DNA from: Oharaeibacter diazotrophicus | GTDB taxonomy: Bacteria > Pseudomonadota > Alphaproteobacteria > Rhizobiales > Pleomorphomonadaceae | Direction: 5' to 3' | DNA length: 64,000 bases | Assembly (NCBI RefSeq): GCF_004362745.1 | Contig: NZ_SNXY01000008.1 | Location: 124,001-188,000 of the forward strand | Part shown: positions 1-8,224 of the stretch, piece by piece | Position numbering within the stretch: position 1 is the stretch's first letter | Layout of the letters: each line of letters begins with the position of its first letter | Made by a program: the position numbers and the translations under genes | The notes under the pieces: model-generated | What the model was told of the DNA's origin: nothing | Seen by the model: only the letters and a program-made list of their open reading frames with translations | The model's database searches: none

Positions 1-1226
1 GCCTCGCCCGCCGTGGTGGTGCGGAAGCGGGCGATACGGAACAGCTCGTCGCGCCGCTCCGGCGCCTCGTAGAGGCCCTCCTTGAGCACGGCGCCGAAGG
101 CCGCCCAGACCTTGGCGTAGGTGTCGGCGTCGTTGTCGGCGGTCTTGGCGAGTTCCGACAGCAGGCGACTGGTGACGCCCTTGCCGATCGCCTCGATCAC
201 CGGGTTCTTCTGCAGCATCTCGCGCGAGAGGTTGAGCGGCAGGTCCTCGCTGTCGACGACGCCGCGGGCGAAGCGCAGCCAGCCCGGCAGGATCTCGGCC
301 TCGTCGGTGATGAAGACGCGGCGGACGTAGAGCTTGACCCGCCCCTTGCGCGCGGGGTCGAACAGGTCGAACGGCTTCTCCGACGGCACGAACAGCAGCA
401 CGGAATATTCGTGCCGGCCTTCGGCGCGGTAGTGCAGCGTCAGCGCCGGCTCGTCCCAGGCCTGCGCCACCGTGCCGTAGAACTCGCGGTATTCCTCGGC
501 CGTCGCCGATGCCTTCGGCTTGGCCCACAGCGCCGATCCGTCGGCGAGTTCGCGGACCTCGTCGCGGCCCACCTCGGCGAAGCGGATCGGCACCGGCACG
601 TGGGCGGAATAGGCGCGGACGATGCGCTCGACGGTGGCGGCCTCGGCGTAGGTCTCCATGCCCTCGGCGAGCGCGAGCTCCACCCGGGTGCCGCGGACCG
701 GCGCCTCTTCGAGCGGCACCGGCGTCAGCTCGTAGGTGCCCTTGCCGTCGCTCTCCCAGGCCCACGCCTCGTCGGAGCCGGCGCGGCGCGAGACGACGCG
801 GACGCGGTCGGCGACCATGAAGGCGGAGTAGAAGCCGACGCCGAACTGGCCGATCAGCGCGCCGCCGTCCTCCTTCTTCTCGAGGCCGTCGAGGAAGGCC
901 TTGGTGCCGGAGCGGGCGATGGTGCCGAGATTGTCCCGGAGCTCGTCCCGGCTCATGCCGATACCGTCGTCGGCGACGACGAGGCGGCGGCCGGCCGCAT
1001 CGGCGGTGACGGTGATCGCGAAGCCCTCGGCGCCAGCGGCGAGGGCGGGCTCGGCGATCGAGAGGTAGCGCAGCTTCTCGCAGGCGTCCGCCGCGTTCGA
1101 GATCAGCTCGCGCAGGAAGATGTCCTTGTCGGAATAGACCGCGTGCACCATCAGGTGCAGGAGACGGGAGACCTCGGCCTCGAAGGCGTGGCGCTCCACC
1201 GTCGGCGACGTGGCGTGTTCGGTCAT
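1..1226 (-). CDS. htpG: Molecular chaperone HtpG (Hsp90), 3' end outside window
   Basis: Cytosolic ATP-dependent Hsp90 chaperone that helps fold and protect client proteins under stress. About 408 N-terminal residues of the usual ~620 are visible; the gene runs off the left edge. The Bergerat-fold ATP site is intact: ELISNAADACEKL at about residues 40-52 (catalytic Glu40, Mg-binding Asn44), DDGIGM at about 86-91 and GQFGVGFYSAF at about 126-136. The middle domain follows, including LYVRRVFITDE. The ATG start gives the normal N-terminus ahead of the HAFEAEVSRLL helix. It is transcribed in the same direction as the upstream Mg ATPase gene, from which 83 bases separate it. Family assignment is clear. 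Confidence 0.97.
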   Translation of the reverse strand, partial: MTEHATSPTVERHAFEAEVSRLLHLMVHAVYSDKDIFLRELISNAADACEKLRYLSIAEPALAAGAEGFAITVTADAAGRRLVVADDGIGMSRDELRDNLGTIARSGTKAFLDGLEKKEDGGALIGQFGVGFYSAFMVADRVRVVSRRAGSDEAWAWESDGKGTYELTPVPLEEAPVRGTRVELALAEGMETYAEAATVERIVRAYSAHVPVPIRFAEVGRDEVRELADGSALWAKPKASATAEEYREFYGTVAQAWDEPALTLHYRAEGRHEYSVLLFVPSEKPFDLFDPARKGRVKLYVRRVFITDEAEILPGWLRFARGVVDSEDLPLNLSREMLQKNPVIEAIGKGVTSRLLSELAKTADNDADTYAKVWAAFGAVLKEGLYEAPERRDELFRIARFRTTTAGE

Positions 1227-1309
1227 GGCGCGTTCGTCCGGTGTCGTTGCGATGCAAGGGCGGCGTCTCCGCCGCGGCGCGCGACATATCGGCGAGTGCG
1301 CCCGCCGAT

Positions 1310-3859
1310 TCAAGCGCTTCGGTGCGACGGCGCGGCGGCGCGGCGGCGGAAGAAGGCGCGCTTGACCACCTCGACCACCGCGAGATAGCCGCCGACCAGT
1401 CCGACCAGCAGCAGGTGGAAGCTCCACGGCAGCGGCACGAAGCCGAAGGCGGCGCCGAGCGGGGTCACGGGCAGCAGCAGCGCCGCCGCCACCGCGGCGA
1501 GCGACAGGGCGGCGAGGGCGGGATGCGGCCGGCTCGCCAGCGGCGAGCCGCGGGTGCGGATCAGGAAGATCACCAGCACCTGCGTCGCCAGGCTCTCGAC
1601 GAACCAGCCGGTGCGAAACAGCGCCGGATCCGGCCCGAACAGCCGGAGCAGCAGGTAGAAGGTGGCGAAGTCGAACAGCGAGGAGACCGGGCCGAGCACC
1701 AGCATGAAGCGCCGGATCAGCCCGAGGTCCCAGCGCACCGGCCGGGCCAGCGCGGCGTCGTCGACGCGGTCGAACGGGATGCCGGCCTCGGAGGCGTCGT
1801 AGAGCAGGTTGTTGAGCAGCACCTGGGTCGGCGCCATCGGCAGGAACGGCAGGAACAGCGACGCGCCGGCCATCGAGACCATGTTGCCGAAGTTGGAGCT
1901 CGAGCCCATCAGCACGTATTTCGTGACGTTCTCGACGGTGCGGCGGCCCTCGATCACCGCGTCGCGCACCACGCGGAGATCCTGGTCGAGCAGGATCAGC
2001 CCGGCCGCCTCCTTGGCGACGTCGGCGCCGCTGTCGACGGAGATGCCGACGTCGGCGGCGTGGATCGCCGAGGCGTCGTTGATGCCGTCGCCGAGGAAGC
2101 CGACCACCGCGCCGGTGCGCCGCCACGCCGCCAGCACGCGCTCCTTCTGCGCCGGCGTCACCCGGCACCAGACGTCGACCTCGCCGACCCTGGCGGCGAG
2201 CGCGTCCTCGCCCATCGCCGCGAGATCCTCGCCGGTGGCCAGCGCCCGCACGGGAATGCCGAGTTCGCGGCAGACGTGGCGCGTCACCCGGTCGTTGTCG
2301 CCGGTGAGGATCCGCACCGTGACGCCGGCGTCGACGAGGTCGCGCACCGCTTCCGCCGCGCTCGCCTTGGGCGGGTCGAGGAAGACGGCGTAGCCGGCGA
2401 ACACCAGCGCGCTCTCGTCGGAGAGCACGGCCGAGACGTGGTCCGCCGGCATCGCCCGCGAGGCGATGCCGAGGGCGCGCAGGCCGTCCTCGCCGAGACC
2501 GGCGAACACCGCCGCGATCGCCGCCCGCGCGGCGGGGTCGAGCGGCAGCACCGTGCCGTCCGCCGCTTCGTAGAACGAACTCAGCGCCAGGATGTCCTCC
2601 GGCGCGCCCTTGGCGACCAGGAGGCGGGTGCCGCCGTCGTCGAGGAGCACCGAGACGCGGCGACGCTCGAAGTCGAACGGCACCTCGTCGAGCTTGGTCA
2701 CGGCGGAGACGTCGGGTTCGCCGTGCTCCAGGATCGCCTCGTCGAGGGCGCTGCGGATGCCGCTCTCGAAGCGGCTGTTGAGATAGGCGAGGCGGAAGAC
2801 ACGGTCGCTGTCGGCGCCGCGGCAGTCGACGTGGCGGATCATCCGGATCCGTGCCTCGGTCAGCGTGCCGGTCTTGTCGGTCAGCAGCACGTCCATGGCG
2901 CCGACGTTGTGCATGGTGGCGAGGCGCTTCACCACCACCCGGCGCGCCGCGAGGCGGCGGGCGCCGCGCGACAGCGTCACCGTCACGATCATCGGTAGGA
3001 GTTCGGGCGTCAGGCCGACGGCGAGCGCCAGCGCGAACATCAGCGCTTCCAGCCACGGCCGGTCGAAGGCGACGTTCACGGTGGCGACGAACAGCACCAG
3101 GAACACGGTGAGCCGCAGGATCATCGCGCCGAAGCGGCGGATGCCGAGCTCGAAGGCGGTCGGCGGCGGGGCCGCGGCGAGCGAGCCGGCGAGCCGGCCG
3201 AAGGCGGTGGCGCGGCCGGTGCGGACGATCACCGCGAGGGCGCTGCCGGAGATCACCGACGTCCCGGCGAAGACCGCGCCGGCGCCATCCGCGGCACCAC
3301 CCTCCGGGTCGACGCGCTTTTCGACCGGGTAGGGCTCGCCGGTCAGCGCGGCTTCGCCGACGTAGAGGTCGGCGGCGGAGATCAGCCGGCCGTCGGCCGG
3401 CACGAGGTCGCCGGCGGCGAGGCGGACGACGTCGCCGGGCACCACGGTCGCTGCGGGCACCGCGGCGTCGCGGCCGTCGCGGCGCACGCTCGCCCCGAGC
3501 GCGACCGAGCGGCGCAGCGCGGCGATCACCGCCTCGGCCCGGGTCTCCTGGACGAAGTCGAGCGTCACCGAGGCGACCACCAGGAAGACCACGATGGCGA
3601 AGCTGGCGACGTCGCCGGTCGCCGCCGACAGCGCGCTGGCGAACAAGAGGATCAGCACCAGCGGGTTGAGGAACTTCGCCAGGAAGCGCAGTACGGCCGG
3701 CCGGCCGCGGCCGGCGCCGGTCTCGTTCGGGCCGTGCACCGCGAGCCGGCGCGCCGCCTCGGCCGTGGCGAGCCCGTCCGGCCCGGTGCCGAGGCGGGCG
3801 AGCAGGTCGTCGATCGAGCCCTCCGAAGGATCGTCCGCCGCGACGCGCCCGTCCGACAT
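1310..3859 (-). CDS. mgtA: Magnesium-translocating P-type ATPase (MgtA type)
   Basis: Inner-membrane P3B-type ATPase that imports Mg2+ with ATP hydrolysis. The 849-residue protein has the family's full architecture: N-terminal cation-ATPase domain, TGEP actuator motif at 173-176, membrane motif LTPELLP at 283-289, phosphorylation motif DKTGT at 328-332 (Asp328), and the hinge motif GDGINDASAIHAADVGIS further on. Six hydrophobic C-terminal segments follow. The start chosen is the ATG before SDGRVAADD, with a GGGAGAGG ribosome site just upstream; a start 19 codons earlier has no support. No Mg sensor leader was recognised upstream, where about 200 bases separate it from tRNA-Ala. MgtB is the close alternative name. 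Confidence 0.92.
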   Translation of the reverse strand: MSDGRVAADDPSEGSIDDLLARLGTGPDGLATAEAARRLAVHGPNETGAGRGRPAVLRFLAKFLNPLVLILLFASALSAATGDVASFAIVVFLVVASVTLDFVQETRAEAVIAALRRSVALGASVRRDGRDAAVPAATVVPGDVVRLAAGDLVPADGRLISAADLYVGEAALTGEPYPVEKRVDPEGGAADGAGAVFAGTSVISGSALAVIVRTGRATAFGRLAGSLAAAPPPTAFELGIRRFGAMILRLTVFLVLFVATVNVAFDRPWLEALMFALALAVGLTPELLPMIVTVTLSRGARRLAARRVVVKRLATMHNVGAMDVLLTDKTGTLTEARIRMIRHVDCRGADSDRVFRLAYLNSRFESGIRSALDEAILEHGEPDVSAVTKLDEVPFDFERRRVSVLLDDGGTRLLVAKGAPEDILALSSFYEAADGTVLPLDPAARAAIAAVFAGLGEDGLRALGIASRAMPADHVSAVLSDESALVFAGYAVFLDPPKASAAEAVRDLVDAGVTVRILTGDNDRVTRHVCRELGIPVRALATGEDLAAMGEDALAARVGEVDVWCRVTPAQKERVLAAWRRTGAVVGFLGDGINDASAIHAADVGISVDSGADVAKEAAGLILLDQDLRVVRDAVIEGRRTVENVTKYVLMGSSSNFGNMVSMAGASLFLPFLPMAPTQVLLNNLLYDASEAGIPFDRVDDAALARPVRWDLGLIRRFMLVLGPVSSLFDFATFYLLLRLFGPDPALFRTGWFVESLATQVLVIFLIRTRGSPLASRPHPALAALSLAAVAAALLLPVTPLGAAFGFVPLPWSFHLLLVGLVGGYLAVVEVVKRAFFRRRAAAPSHRSA

Positions 3860-4056
3860 GCCGCCTCTCCCGAAAGCCGCGACGCCCCGAGGGTACGCCC
3901 GCCGACGGTCTAGCACGCCCGCGCGCGATCGGCCTCCGCCGGCGACTACGGACCCGACTGGCCCGGTCGTGACGTCACGGGGAGGCGAGAAAACGCGAAA
4001 ACCCCGGCGAACGCATGTTCACCGGGCGGATCGATCGTGTCCCGTGGGGAGGGACC

Positions 4057-4132
4057 TGGTGGAGCCGAGGGGAATCGAACCCCTGACCTCTGCAGTGCGA
4101 TTGCAGCGCTCTCCCATCTGAGCTACGGCCCC
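4057..4132 (-). tRNA. tRNA-Ala, anticodon CGC
   Basis: A 76-base cloverleaf read on the minus strand, with encoded CCA. The acceptor stem GGGGCCG pairs with CGGCTCC, with one G-T pair. The D arm is GCTC/GAGC, the anticodon arm CTGCA-ATCGCAC-TGCAG, and the T arm AGGGG-TTCGATT-CCCCT. Loop positions 34-36 read CGC, which decodes GCG alanine codons, common in this GC-rich genome. Confidence 0.96.
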
Positions 4133-4353
4133 GGTCAGGTGAGGCGCTTTTAGGGGCGGTGGAGCGGGGTGTCAAGGGGGACGCGAACGGGCGGGAAGCG
4201 GCCCCGTGCGTCGCCCCGGCCGTCCTCCCGCTCGCCCCCCGCGCTCCCTCGTGATCCGACCCGCTCGCGCGAACGTCATCCGCTGCGGACGAACCGGCGT
4301 GGCACCATGCGGTTCCTCCAACGTGCCCCGTCGTCCGCCCGCGGAGACCACCG

Positions 4354-5661
4354 ATGACCCCGACCCGTCTCGCCGCCGCCGTCTCCCTCGCCCTCGCGGT
4401 CCCCGCCGTGCCATCGGCCGCGACCGCCGATCTCCTCACCGGCGCCCGGGCTTTCGGCGGCGCCGAGGCGTCGGCGCCCGGCGTCAGGCGGCTGATCCGG
4501 CCGGGCGACCTGCCGGCGCCCTACGCCACCCGTTCGGCGTCCAACGCCCCCGCCACCGTGCCCCGCCCGGCCGGGGCGCTGCCGGCGGTCCCCGAGGGCT
4601 GGACCGTCGAGGAATGGGCGTCCGGCTTCTCCGAACCGCGGGTGGTCACGGTGGCGCCGGACGGCGCGGTGCTCGTCGCCGACAGCGGCGCCGGCGAGAT
4701 CGTGCGGCTCTCGCCCGGCCCCGACGGACGCCCGATGCGCAGCGTGTTCGCCTCCGGCCTCGAGCGGCCCTACGGCATCGCGCTCTGGCCGCCCGGACCG
4801 AAGCCGACCCACGTCTACGTCGGCGAGACCGACAAGGTCGTGCGCCTGCCCTGGGACGGCCGATCCGACGCCCCGACCGGCCCGGCCGAGACGGTGGTGT
4901 CGTCGCTGCCCGATGGCGGCCACTGGACCCGCGACCTCGCCTTCTCGCCGGACGGACGCACCCTGTTCGTCGCGGTGGGGTCGCAGTCCAACGTCGGCGG
5001 AAAGGCGCTGTCGAAGGCACCGGACGGCTTCGTCGCCGCCAATCCCGTCGGCGCCGCCTGGGGCGACGAGGAGGGCCGCGCCGCCGTGCTCGCCTTCGAT
5101 CCGGACGGCGGCGGCAGGCGGCTCTTTGCCACCGGCCTGCGCAACTGCTCCGGCTTGACGGTGCAGCCGGCGACCGCCGCGCTCTGGTGCGTCGTCAACG
5201 AGCGCGACGGCCTCGGCGACGACCTGCCGCCCGACTACGCGACGCGCGTCGCCGACGGCGGCTTCTACGGCTGGCCGTGGTACTACATCGGGGCGAACGA
5301 GGATCCGCGCCACGCCGGCGCCCGGCCCGACCTCGCCGACGCCGTCACCGTGCCGGACGTGCTGTTCCAGGCCCATTCCGCGCCGCTCGGCATCGCCTTC
5401 GACGCCGCCGGCGACGCCTACGTGGCGATGCACGGCTCCTGGAACCGCGACCGCCGCACCGGCTACAAGCTGGTCCGCCTGGAGTTCGAGGACGGACGCG
5501 CCACCGGCGTCCACGAGGACGTCGCGACCGGCTTCGTCCTGCCGGGCGGCGACGTCTGGGGCCGGCCGGTCGACGTCGCCGTCGCCGCCGACGGCGCGCT
5601 CCTCGTCAGCGACGACGGCGGCGGCCGGATCTGGCGGCTGGTGCCGCCAGCGCGGCGGTGA
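4354..5661 (+). CDS. PQQ-dependent sugar dehydrogenase-like secreted beta-propeller protein
   Basis: A 435-residue exported protein resembling the soluble glucose/sorbosone dehydrogenase family, six-bladed beta-propellers that use PQQ to oxidise sugars in the periplasm. The first 25 residues form a signal peptide ending at an ATA site. Support for the family includes the run NERDGLGDDLPPDYATR followed by GGFYGWPWYY, and the later AHSAPLGIAFD segment. The repeated blades carry phrases such as APDGAVLVADS and SPDGRTLFVAVG. The ATG at the left end is the only start that keeps the signal peptide compact. It stands alone, 88 bases before an AHSA1 gene. The substrate is unknown and PQQ use is inferred from the family only. 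Confidence 0.8.
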   Translation: MTPTRLAAAVSLALAVPAVPSAATADLLTGARAFGGAEASAPGVRRLIRPGDLPAPYATRSASNAPATVPRPAGALPAVPEGWTVEEWASGFSEPRVVTVAPDGAVLVADSGAGEIVRLSPGPDGRPMRSVFASGLERPYGIALWPPGPKPTHVYVGETDKVVRLPWDGRSDAPTGPAETVVSSLPDGGHWTRDLAFSPDGRTLFVAVGSQSNVGGKALSKAPDGFVAANPVGAAWGDEEGRAAVLAFDPDGGGRRLFATGLRNCSGLTVQPATAALWCVVNERDGLGDDLPPDYATRVADGGFYGWPWYYIGANEDPRHAGARPDLADAVTVPDVLFQAHSAPLGIAFDAAGDAYVAMHGSWNRDRRTGYKLVRLEFEDGRATGVHEDVATGFVLPGGDVWGRPVDVAVAADGALLVSDDGGGRIWRLVPPARR

Positions 5662-5749
5662 CGGCCGCGAGAAATTCGCAGCCCGCTGTCGGGACGGCCG
5701 CGGGTCGGCCGTCCTCGGGCCATCGACCGAACCGAGGAGGAGCCCCGCC

Positions 5750-6208
5750 ATGACCGCCCCCAACGATCTCGTGCTCACCCGCCTGATCGCGGCCCCACGC
5801 GCGAAGATCTGGCGCTGCTGGACCGAGCCCGCGCTCCTGAAGCAGTGGTTCTGCCCGAAGCCCTGGACGGTGTCGCACGCCGAACTCGACGTCCGGCCCG
5901 GCGGCGCCAACCACATCGTGATGCGCTCGCCGGAGGGCGAGGAGCACCCGAACGACGGCGTCTATCTCGAGGTGATCCCGGAGCGCCGCCTCGTCGGCAC
6001 CGACGCCTACACGGTCGGCTGGGTCCCCTCGGCCAAGCCGTTCATGACGCTGGTTCTCGACCTCTCCGACGAGGACGGCGGCACCCGCTACGTCGCCGCC
6101 GCCCGGCACTGGACCGCCGCCGACCGCGACAGCCACGAGGCCATGGGCTTCCACGCCGGCTGGAACGCCGCCACCGACCAGCTGGAGGAACTGGTGCGCC
6201 GGCTCTGA
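5750..6208 (+). CDS. SRPBCC / AHSA1-type ligand-binding protein
   Basis: A small soluble protein of 152 residues with the START-like helix-grip fold of the AHSA1 (Aha1 C-terminal) branch of SRPBCC proteins. Typical features are the N-terminal LIAAPRAKIWRCWTEPALLKQWFCP stretch in residues 12-37, the GG in RPGGANHIVM, and the C-terminal amphipathic helix with HAGWNAATDQLEELV. Members bind hydrophobic ligands or act in antibiotic and xenobiotic tolerance, but most have no assigned role. It begins after an AGGAGGAG ribosome site. Nothing in the neighbours predicts the ligand. Confidence 0.85.
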   Translation: MTAPNDLVLTRLIAAPRAKIWRCWTEPALLKQWFCPKPWTVSHAELDVRPGGANHIVMRSPEGEEHPNDGVYLEVIPERRLVGTDAYTVGWVPSAKPFMTLVLDLSDEDGGTRYVAAARHWTAADRDSHEAMGFHAGWNAATDQLEELVRRL

Positions 6209-6271
6209 ACCGCGCACGTCCGCGAAATCGCGGCCGCCCCTTGCGCCCCGGGCCGGACCGGCCCATCTTGG

Positions 6272-6288
6272 GGTCGTCGTCAACGACC
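6272..6288 (+). other. Small hairpin just upstream of the 25-codon leader ORF
   Basis: GGTCGT at 6272-6277 pairs with ACGACC at 6283-6288 around a five-base loop, ending immediately before the extended Shine-Dalgarno of the small ORF. It may hold the ribosome site open or fix the 5' end of the leader; this is inference. Confidence 0.5.
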
Positions 6289-6305
6289 GAAAGGAGGTGA
6301 TCCAG
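6289..6305 (+). promoter_or_regulatory. Extended Shine-Dalgarno: 17-base complement of the 16S rRNA 3' tail
   Basis: The run GAAAGGAGGTGATCCAG is the exact complement of the last 17 bases of the usual alphaproteobacterial 16S 3' end before its terminal bases. Ordinary ribosome sites match four to seven bases. It overlaps the first base of the GTG start of the leader ORF at 6305, with seven bases between GGAGG and GTG. The same bases can instead pair with 6346-6355 inside the ORF, which would close the site. Confidence 0.75.
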
Positions 6306-6382
6306 TGTCTCATTGCTACGGAGCGCGGTCCGCCGCGTCGGCCACCTGGATCGCCGCTCCCGCGGGAGCGGCCGCCGCCTGA
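6305..6382 (+). CDS. Putative 25-residue leader peptide
   Basis: A GTG-started ORF of 25 codons, ending in TGA, placed exactly behind the extended Shine-Dalgarno. The peptide begins V-S-H-C-Y-G-A-R and ends in an alanine-rich run with APAGAAAA. It has no membrane segment and no run of one amino acid whose biosynthesis could be sensed, other than alanine. The DNA of codons 14-17 contains CTGGATCGCC, a near-copy of the 16S tail CTGGATCACC, which is complementary to the ORF's own ribosome site. The last third lies in a strong palindrome. It precedes the DUF188 gene by 98 bases, so a regulatory leader is the simplest reading. Translation is unproven. Confidence 0.5.
   Translation: MSHCYGARSAASATWIAAPAGAAAA
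6353..6372 (+). repeat. Perfect 20-base palindrome (hairpin) in leader
   Basis: GCCGCTCCCGCGGGAGCGGC is its own reverse complement. As RNA it can fold within itself, or its left half (6353-6363) can pair with an 11-base copy of the right half at 6443-6453. The two folds are mutually exclusive. Confidence 0.7.
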
Positions 6383-6427
6383 CGGCGGTCGCCGGGTGGC
6401 CCTCGCGGCCCCGCGGCAAGGCAATGG

Positions 6428-6457
6428 AAGGGTCGTTCCCTCGCGGGAGCGGCCCTT
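6428..6457 (+). other. Terminator-like or attenuator hairpin before the DUF188 gene
   Basis: A 13-pair stem, AAGGGTCGTTCCC with GGGAGCGGCCCTT, with three G-T pairs around a TCGC loop. Only short T runs follow, so it may be a structural or antiterminator element and not a classic terminator. Its right arm carries the segment that can pair with the leader palindrome. Confidence 0.55.
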
Positions 6458-6480
6458 CTCGCATTCCGGGAGATCCCGTC

Positions 6481-6933
6481 GTGGCCCGCACCATCTACGT
6501 CGACGCCGACGCCTGCCCCGTCAAGGCCGAGGTCTACACCGTCGCCGAGCGGCACCGCTGGCCGGTGGTGCTGGTCGCCAACTCCGGCATGATGATCCCG
6601 CGCGACCAGGACGTCCGGCTCCAGCTCGTCCCGGGCGGGCTCGACGCCGCCGACGACTGGATCGCCGCCGCGGCCGGGGCCGGCGACGTGGTGGTGACCG
6701 CCGACGTGCCGCTCGCCGCGCGCTGCGTCAAGGCCGGCGCCACCGTGATCGCGCCGACCGGCAAGCCCTTCACCGAGGCCTCGATGGGCATGACCCTCGC
6801 GGTCCGCGACCTCATGACCGACCTGCGCTCGGCCGGCCTGGTCACCGGCGGCCCGCGCCCCTTCGCCAAGGAGGACCGCTCCCGCTTCCTCTCGGCCCTG
6901 CACCAGGCGATCGTCCGGATCGGGCGGGGCTGA
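6481..6933 (+). CDS. YaiI/YqxD family (DUF188) protein, PIN-like nuclease fold
   Basis: A 150-residue cytosolic protein of the DUF188 family, which has a PIN-like alpha/beta fold and no firmly known function; nuclease activity is suspected from the acidic cluster. The signature DADACPVK sits at residues 6-13, followed by ADVPLAARC and a segment with [10 protein letters not shown]. The GTG at 6481 gives the usual family N-terminus and has GGGAG eight bases upstream. A longer in-frame ATG start at 6424 would put a non-conserved extension inside the hairpin leader. The structured leader and its small ORF lie directly upstream, and there is no gene close behind in the same direction. Confidence 0.88.
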   Translation: MARTIYVDADACPVKAEVYTVAERHRWPVVLVANSGMMIPRDQDVRLQLVPGGLDAADDWIAAAAGAGDVVVTADVPLAARCVKAGATVIAPTGKPFTEASMGMTLAVRDLMTDLRSAGLVTGGPRPFAKEDRSRFLSALHQAIVRIGRG

Positions 6934-6972
6934 CCGCCCGTGCGCCGGGAGCCGCGGGGCCGCGGGGCCGGA

Positions 6973-7344
6973 TCAGCGTCCCCGTATTACGTCGAACGTG
7001 TCCATACGGAACTCTTTCCGTCGCGCCGCCTGGATGTCGTCCATGGTCAGCCGTCCGGATGCGATGGCTCCGACGAAGCGCCCGCAAGCGACGACGGCCG
7101 TCCGTTCTCGCGGCACACCGACCAATTCGATGAAGCTCTCATCTTGATCGAAACCCTCATCTTTCGTATATCGGATGCAATCTTCCATCAACAACTTGCG
7201 CGCGGTCGGGCTTTCTCTGGCGAGAGTGACGAAGTCTACATCGGCCGTCTTCGGCTCCGAGCTCGACACCTTTTCACGGGCACAGGCGGAGAGCAGGATC
7301 GTCAGCAGAGCGATCCCGGTTGCGAAAATGCGCGCGTTGACCAC
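6973..7344 (-). CDS. Small lipoprotein of unknown function, paralogue 1
   Basis: A 123-residue protein with a lipoprotein signal peptide; the lipobox is LLSAC with lipidated Cys21. The mature part is not a family I recognise. It shares with the neighbouring lipoprotein a pattern of ARESPTARKLLMEDC, LVGVPRERTAVVACGRF and a glycine-alanine segment before the C-terminal helix, including two internal cysteines at matching places that could form a disulfide. The GTG start has an AGGGAGGT ribosome site. The two genes lie head to tail, 175 bases apart, and look like a local duplication. Location at the inner or outer membrane is inferred from the lipobox only. Confidence 0.75.
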   Translation of the reverse strand: MVNARIFATGIALLTILLSACAREKVSSSEPKTADVDFVTLARESPTARKLLMEDCIRYTKDEGFDQDESFIELVGVPRERTAVVACGRFVGAIASGRLTMDDIQAARRKEFRMDTFDVIRGR

Positions 7345-7519
7345 GTAAACCTCCCTAGCCTTTGCCGGACGCGCTCGTGTCCGTCAGCCGTCGCCCCGGG
7401 CTTGGAACTGCCGAAACCATCGCTCATGGCGCATCGCTACCCGACGTCCGACCGGAGCGCGCCTAGTCGGATTCCAATCGGGCGGCCGCGTCTGCCGTGG
7501 CGGGATCGGTGAGCTCCGC

Positions 7520-7870
7520 TCAACGCCCGGCGAGCGCGAGCACCACCGACGGGGGGAACCCACCTCTCCTCACGATGGCCATGTCCGCCTCGGTGTACTG
7601 TCCGGCGACGTAGCCGGCGATGAAGCGGTTGCAGAAGGTGACGGCGAACTTGTCGCGCGGCACGCCGACCAGCCTGACGATCTTCTCTTGCCGCTCGAGG
7701 CGGGTCTCCCTCACGTCGTCCATGCAGTCGGCGAACATCTTCTTGCGCAGAGTCGCGCTCTCCCTGGTGACCTGTACGACGGTCGCCAAGTCCGGCTCTG
7801 CCTTCTGGGCGCAGGCCGACAGCAGGATCGGCGCCAGGACGATCCCGAATGCAACGAAACGAATGTTCAC
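7520..7870 (-). CDS. Small lipoprotein of unknown function, paralogue 2
   Basis: A 116-residue lipoprotein, paralogue of the gene downstream. The lipobox reads LLSAC. The mature domain repeats the partner's layout: TRESATLRKKMFADC, LVGVPRDKFAVTFCNRF, then AGQYTEADMAIVRRGGF. The cysteines after the lipobox again occur as one in the first helix and one after LVGVPR. I chose the GTG at 7870 because GAGGGGAA lies seven bases upstream; a GTG five codons earlier is in frame but places the ribosome site inside the gene. No known domain was recognised. Confidence 0.75.
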   Translation of the reverse strand: MNIRFVAFGIVLAPILLSACAQKAEPDLATVVQVTRESATLRKKMFADCMDDVRETRLERQEKIVRLVGVPRDKFAVTFCNRFIAGYVAGQYTEADMAIVRRGGFPPSVVLALAGR

Positions 7871-7954
7871 GGACGTTCCCCTCACCCTGGAGTGTCGGGA
7901 ACACTCCTACCGATCGCCACCACCGGTTTCAATCCGGATTCGCCCGGCGCCCGT

Positions 7955-8224
7955 TCACTCCCCCGGCGCGCGCGCGTCGATCGCCAGCGCGTGCAGGCCG
8001 CCGGCGAACTCGGCGGCGAGCGCTTCCGTGACCATGCGGTGGCGGGCGACGCGGGGCCGGCCGGCGAAGACGGCCGCCGTGACGGCGACGCGGAAGTGGG
8101 TCTCGCCGGCCGGGCTGGCGCCGGCGTGGCCGTGGTGCAGCGCCGATTCGTCGACGACGTCGAGCGCCGACGGGCGCAAGGCTTCGTTCAGGGCGGCGGC
8201 GATACGGTCGCGGCGGGTGGTCAC
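7955..8224 (-). CDS. bolA: BolA family protein
   Basis: An 89-residue BolA protein, a small alpha/beta fold that works with monothiol glutaredoxins in Fe-S cluster handling or acts as a morphology and stress regulator. The conserved region HGHAGASPAGETHFRVAVTA and the helix GRPRVARHRMVTEAL are both present, including the histidines used for cluster binding. The GTG start is preceded by GGAGGAGA. It is divergent from the J-domain gene at 8333, an arrangement I know from other Hyphomicrobiales. Confidence 0.92.
   Translation of the reverse strand: MTTRRDRIAAALNEALRPSALDVVDESALHHGHAGASPAGETHFRVAVTAAVFAGRPRVARHRMVTEALAAEFAGGLHALAIDARAPGE

Noticed and set aside
411-1388. Long plus-strand open frame opposite htpG
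   Set aside because: It reads against a clear Hsp90 gene, has Arg/His-rich random composition and no homology; long antisense frames are usual at this GC content.
6424-6933. Longer form of the DUF188 protein starting at ATG 6424
   Set aside because: It would add 19 non-conserved residues encoded inside a strong hairpin; the GTG at 6481 has a good ribosome site and the normal family N-terminus.
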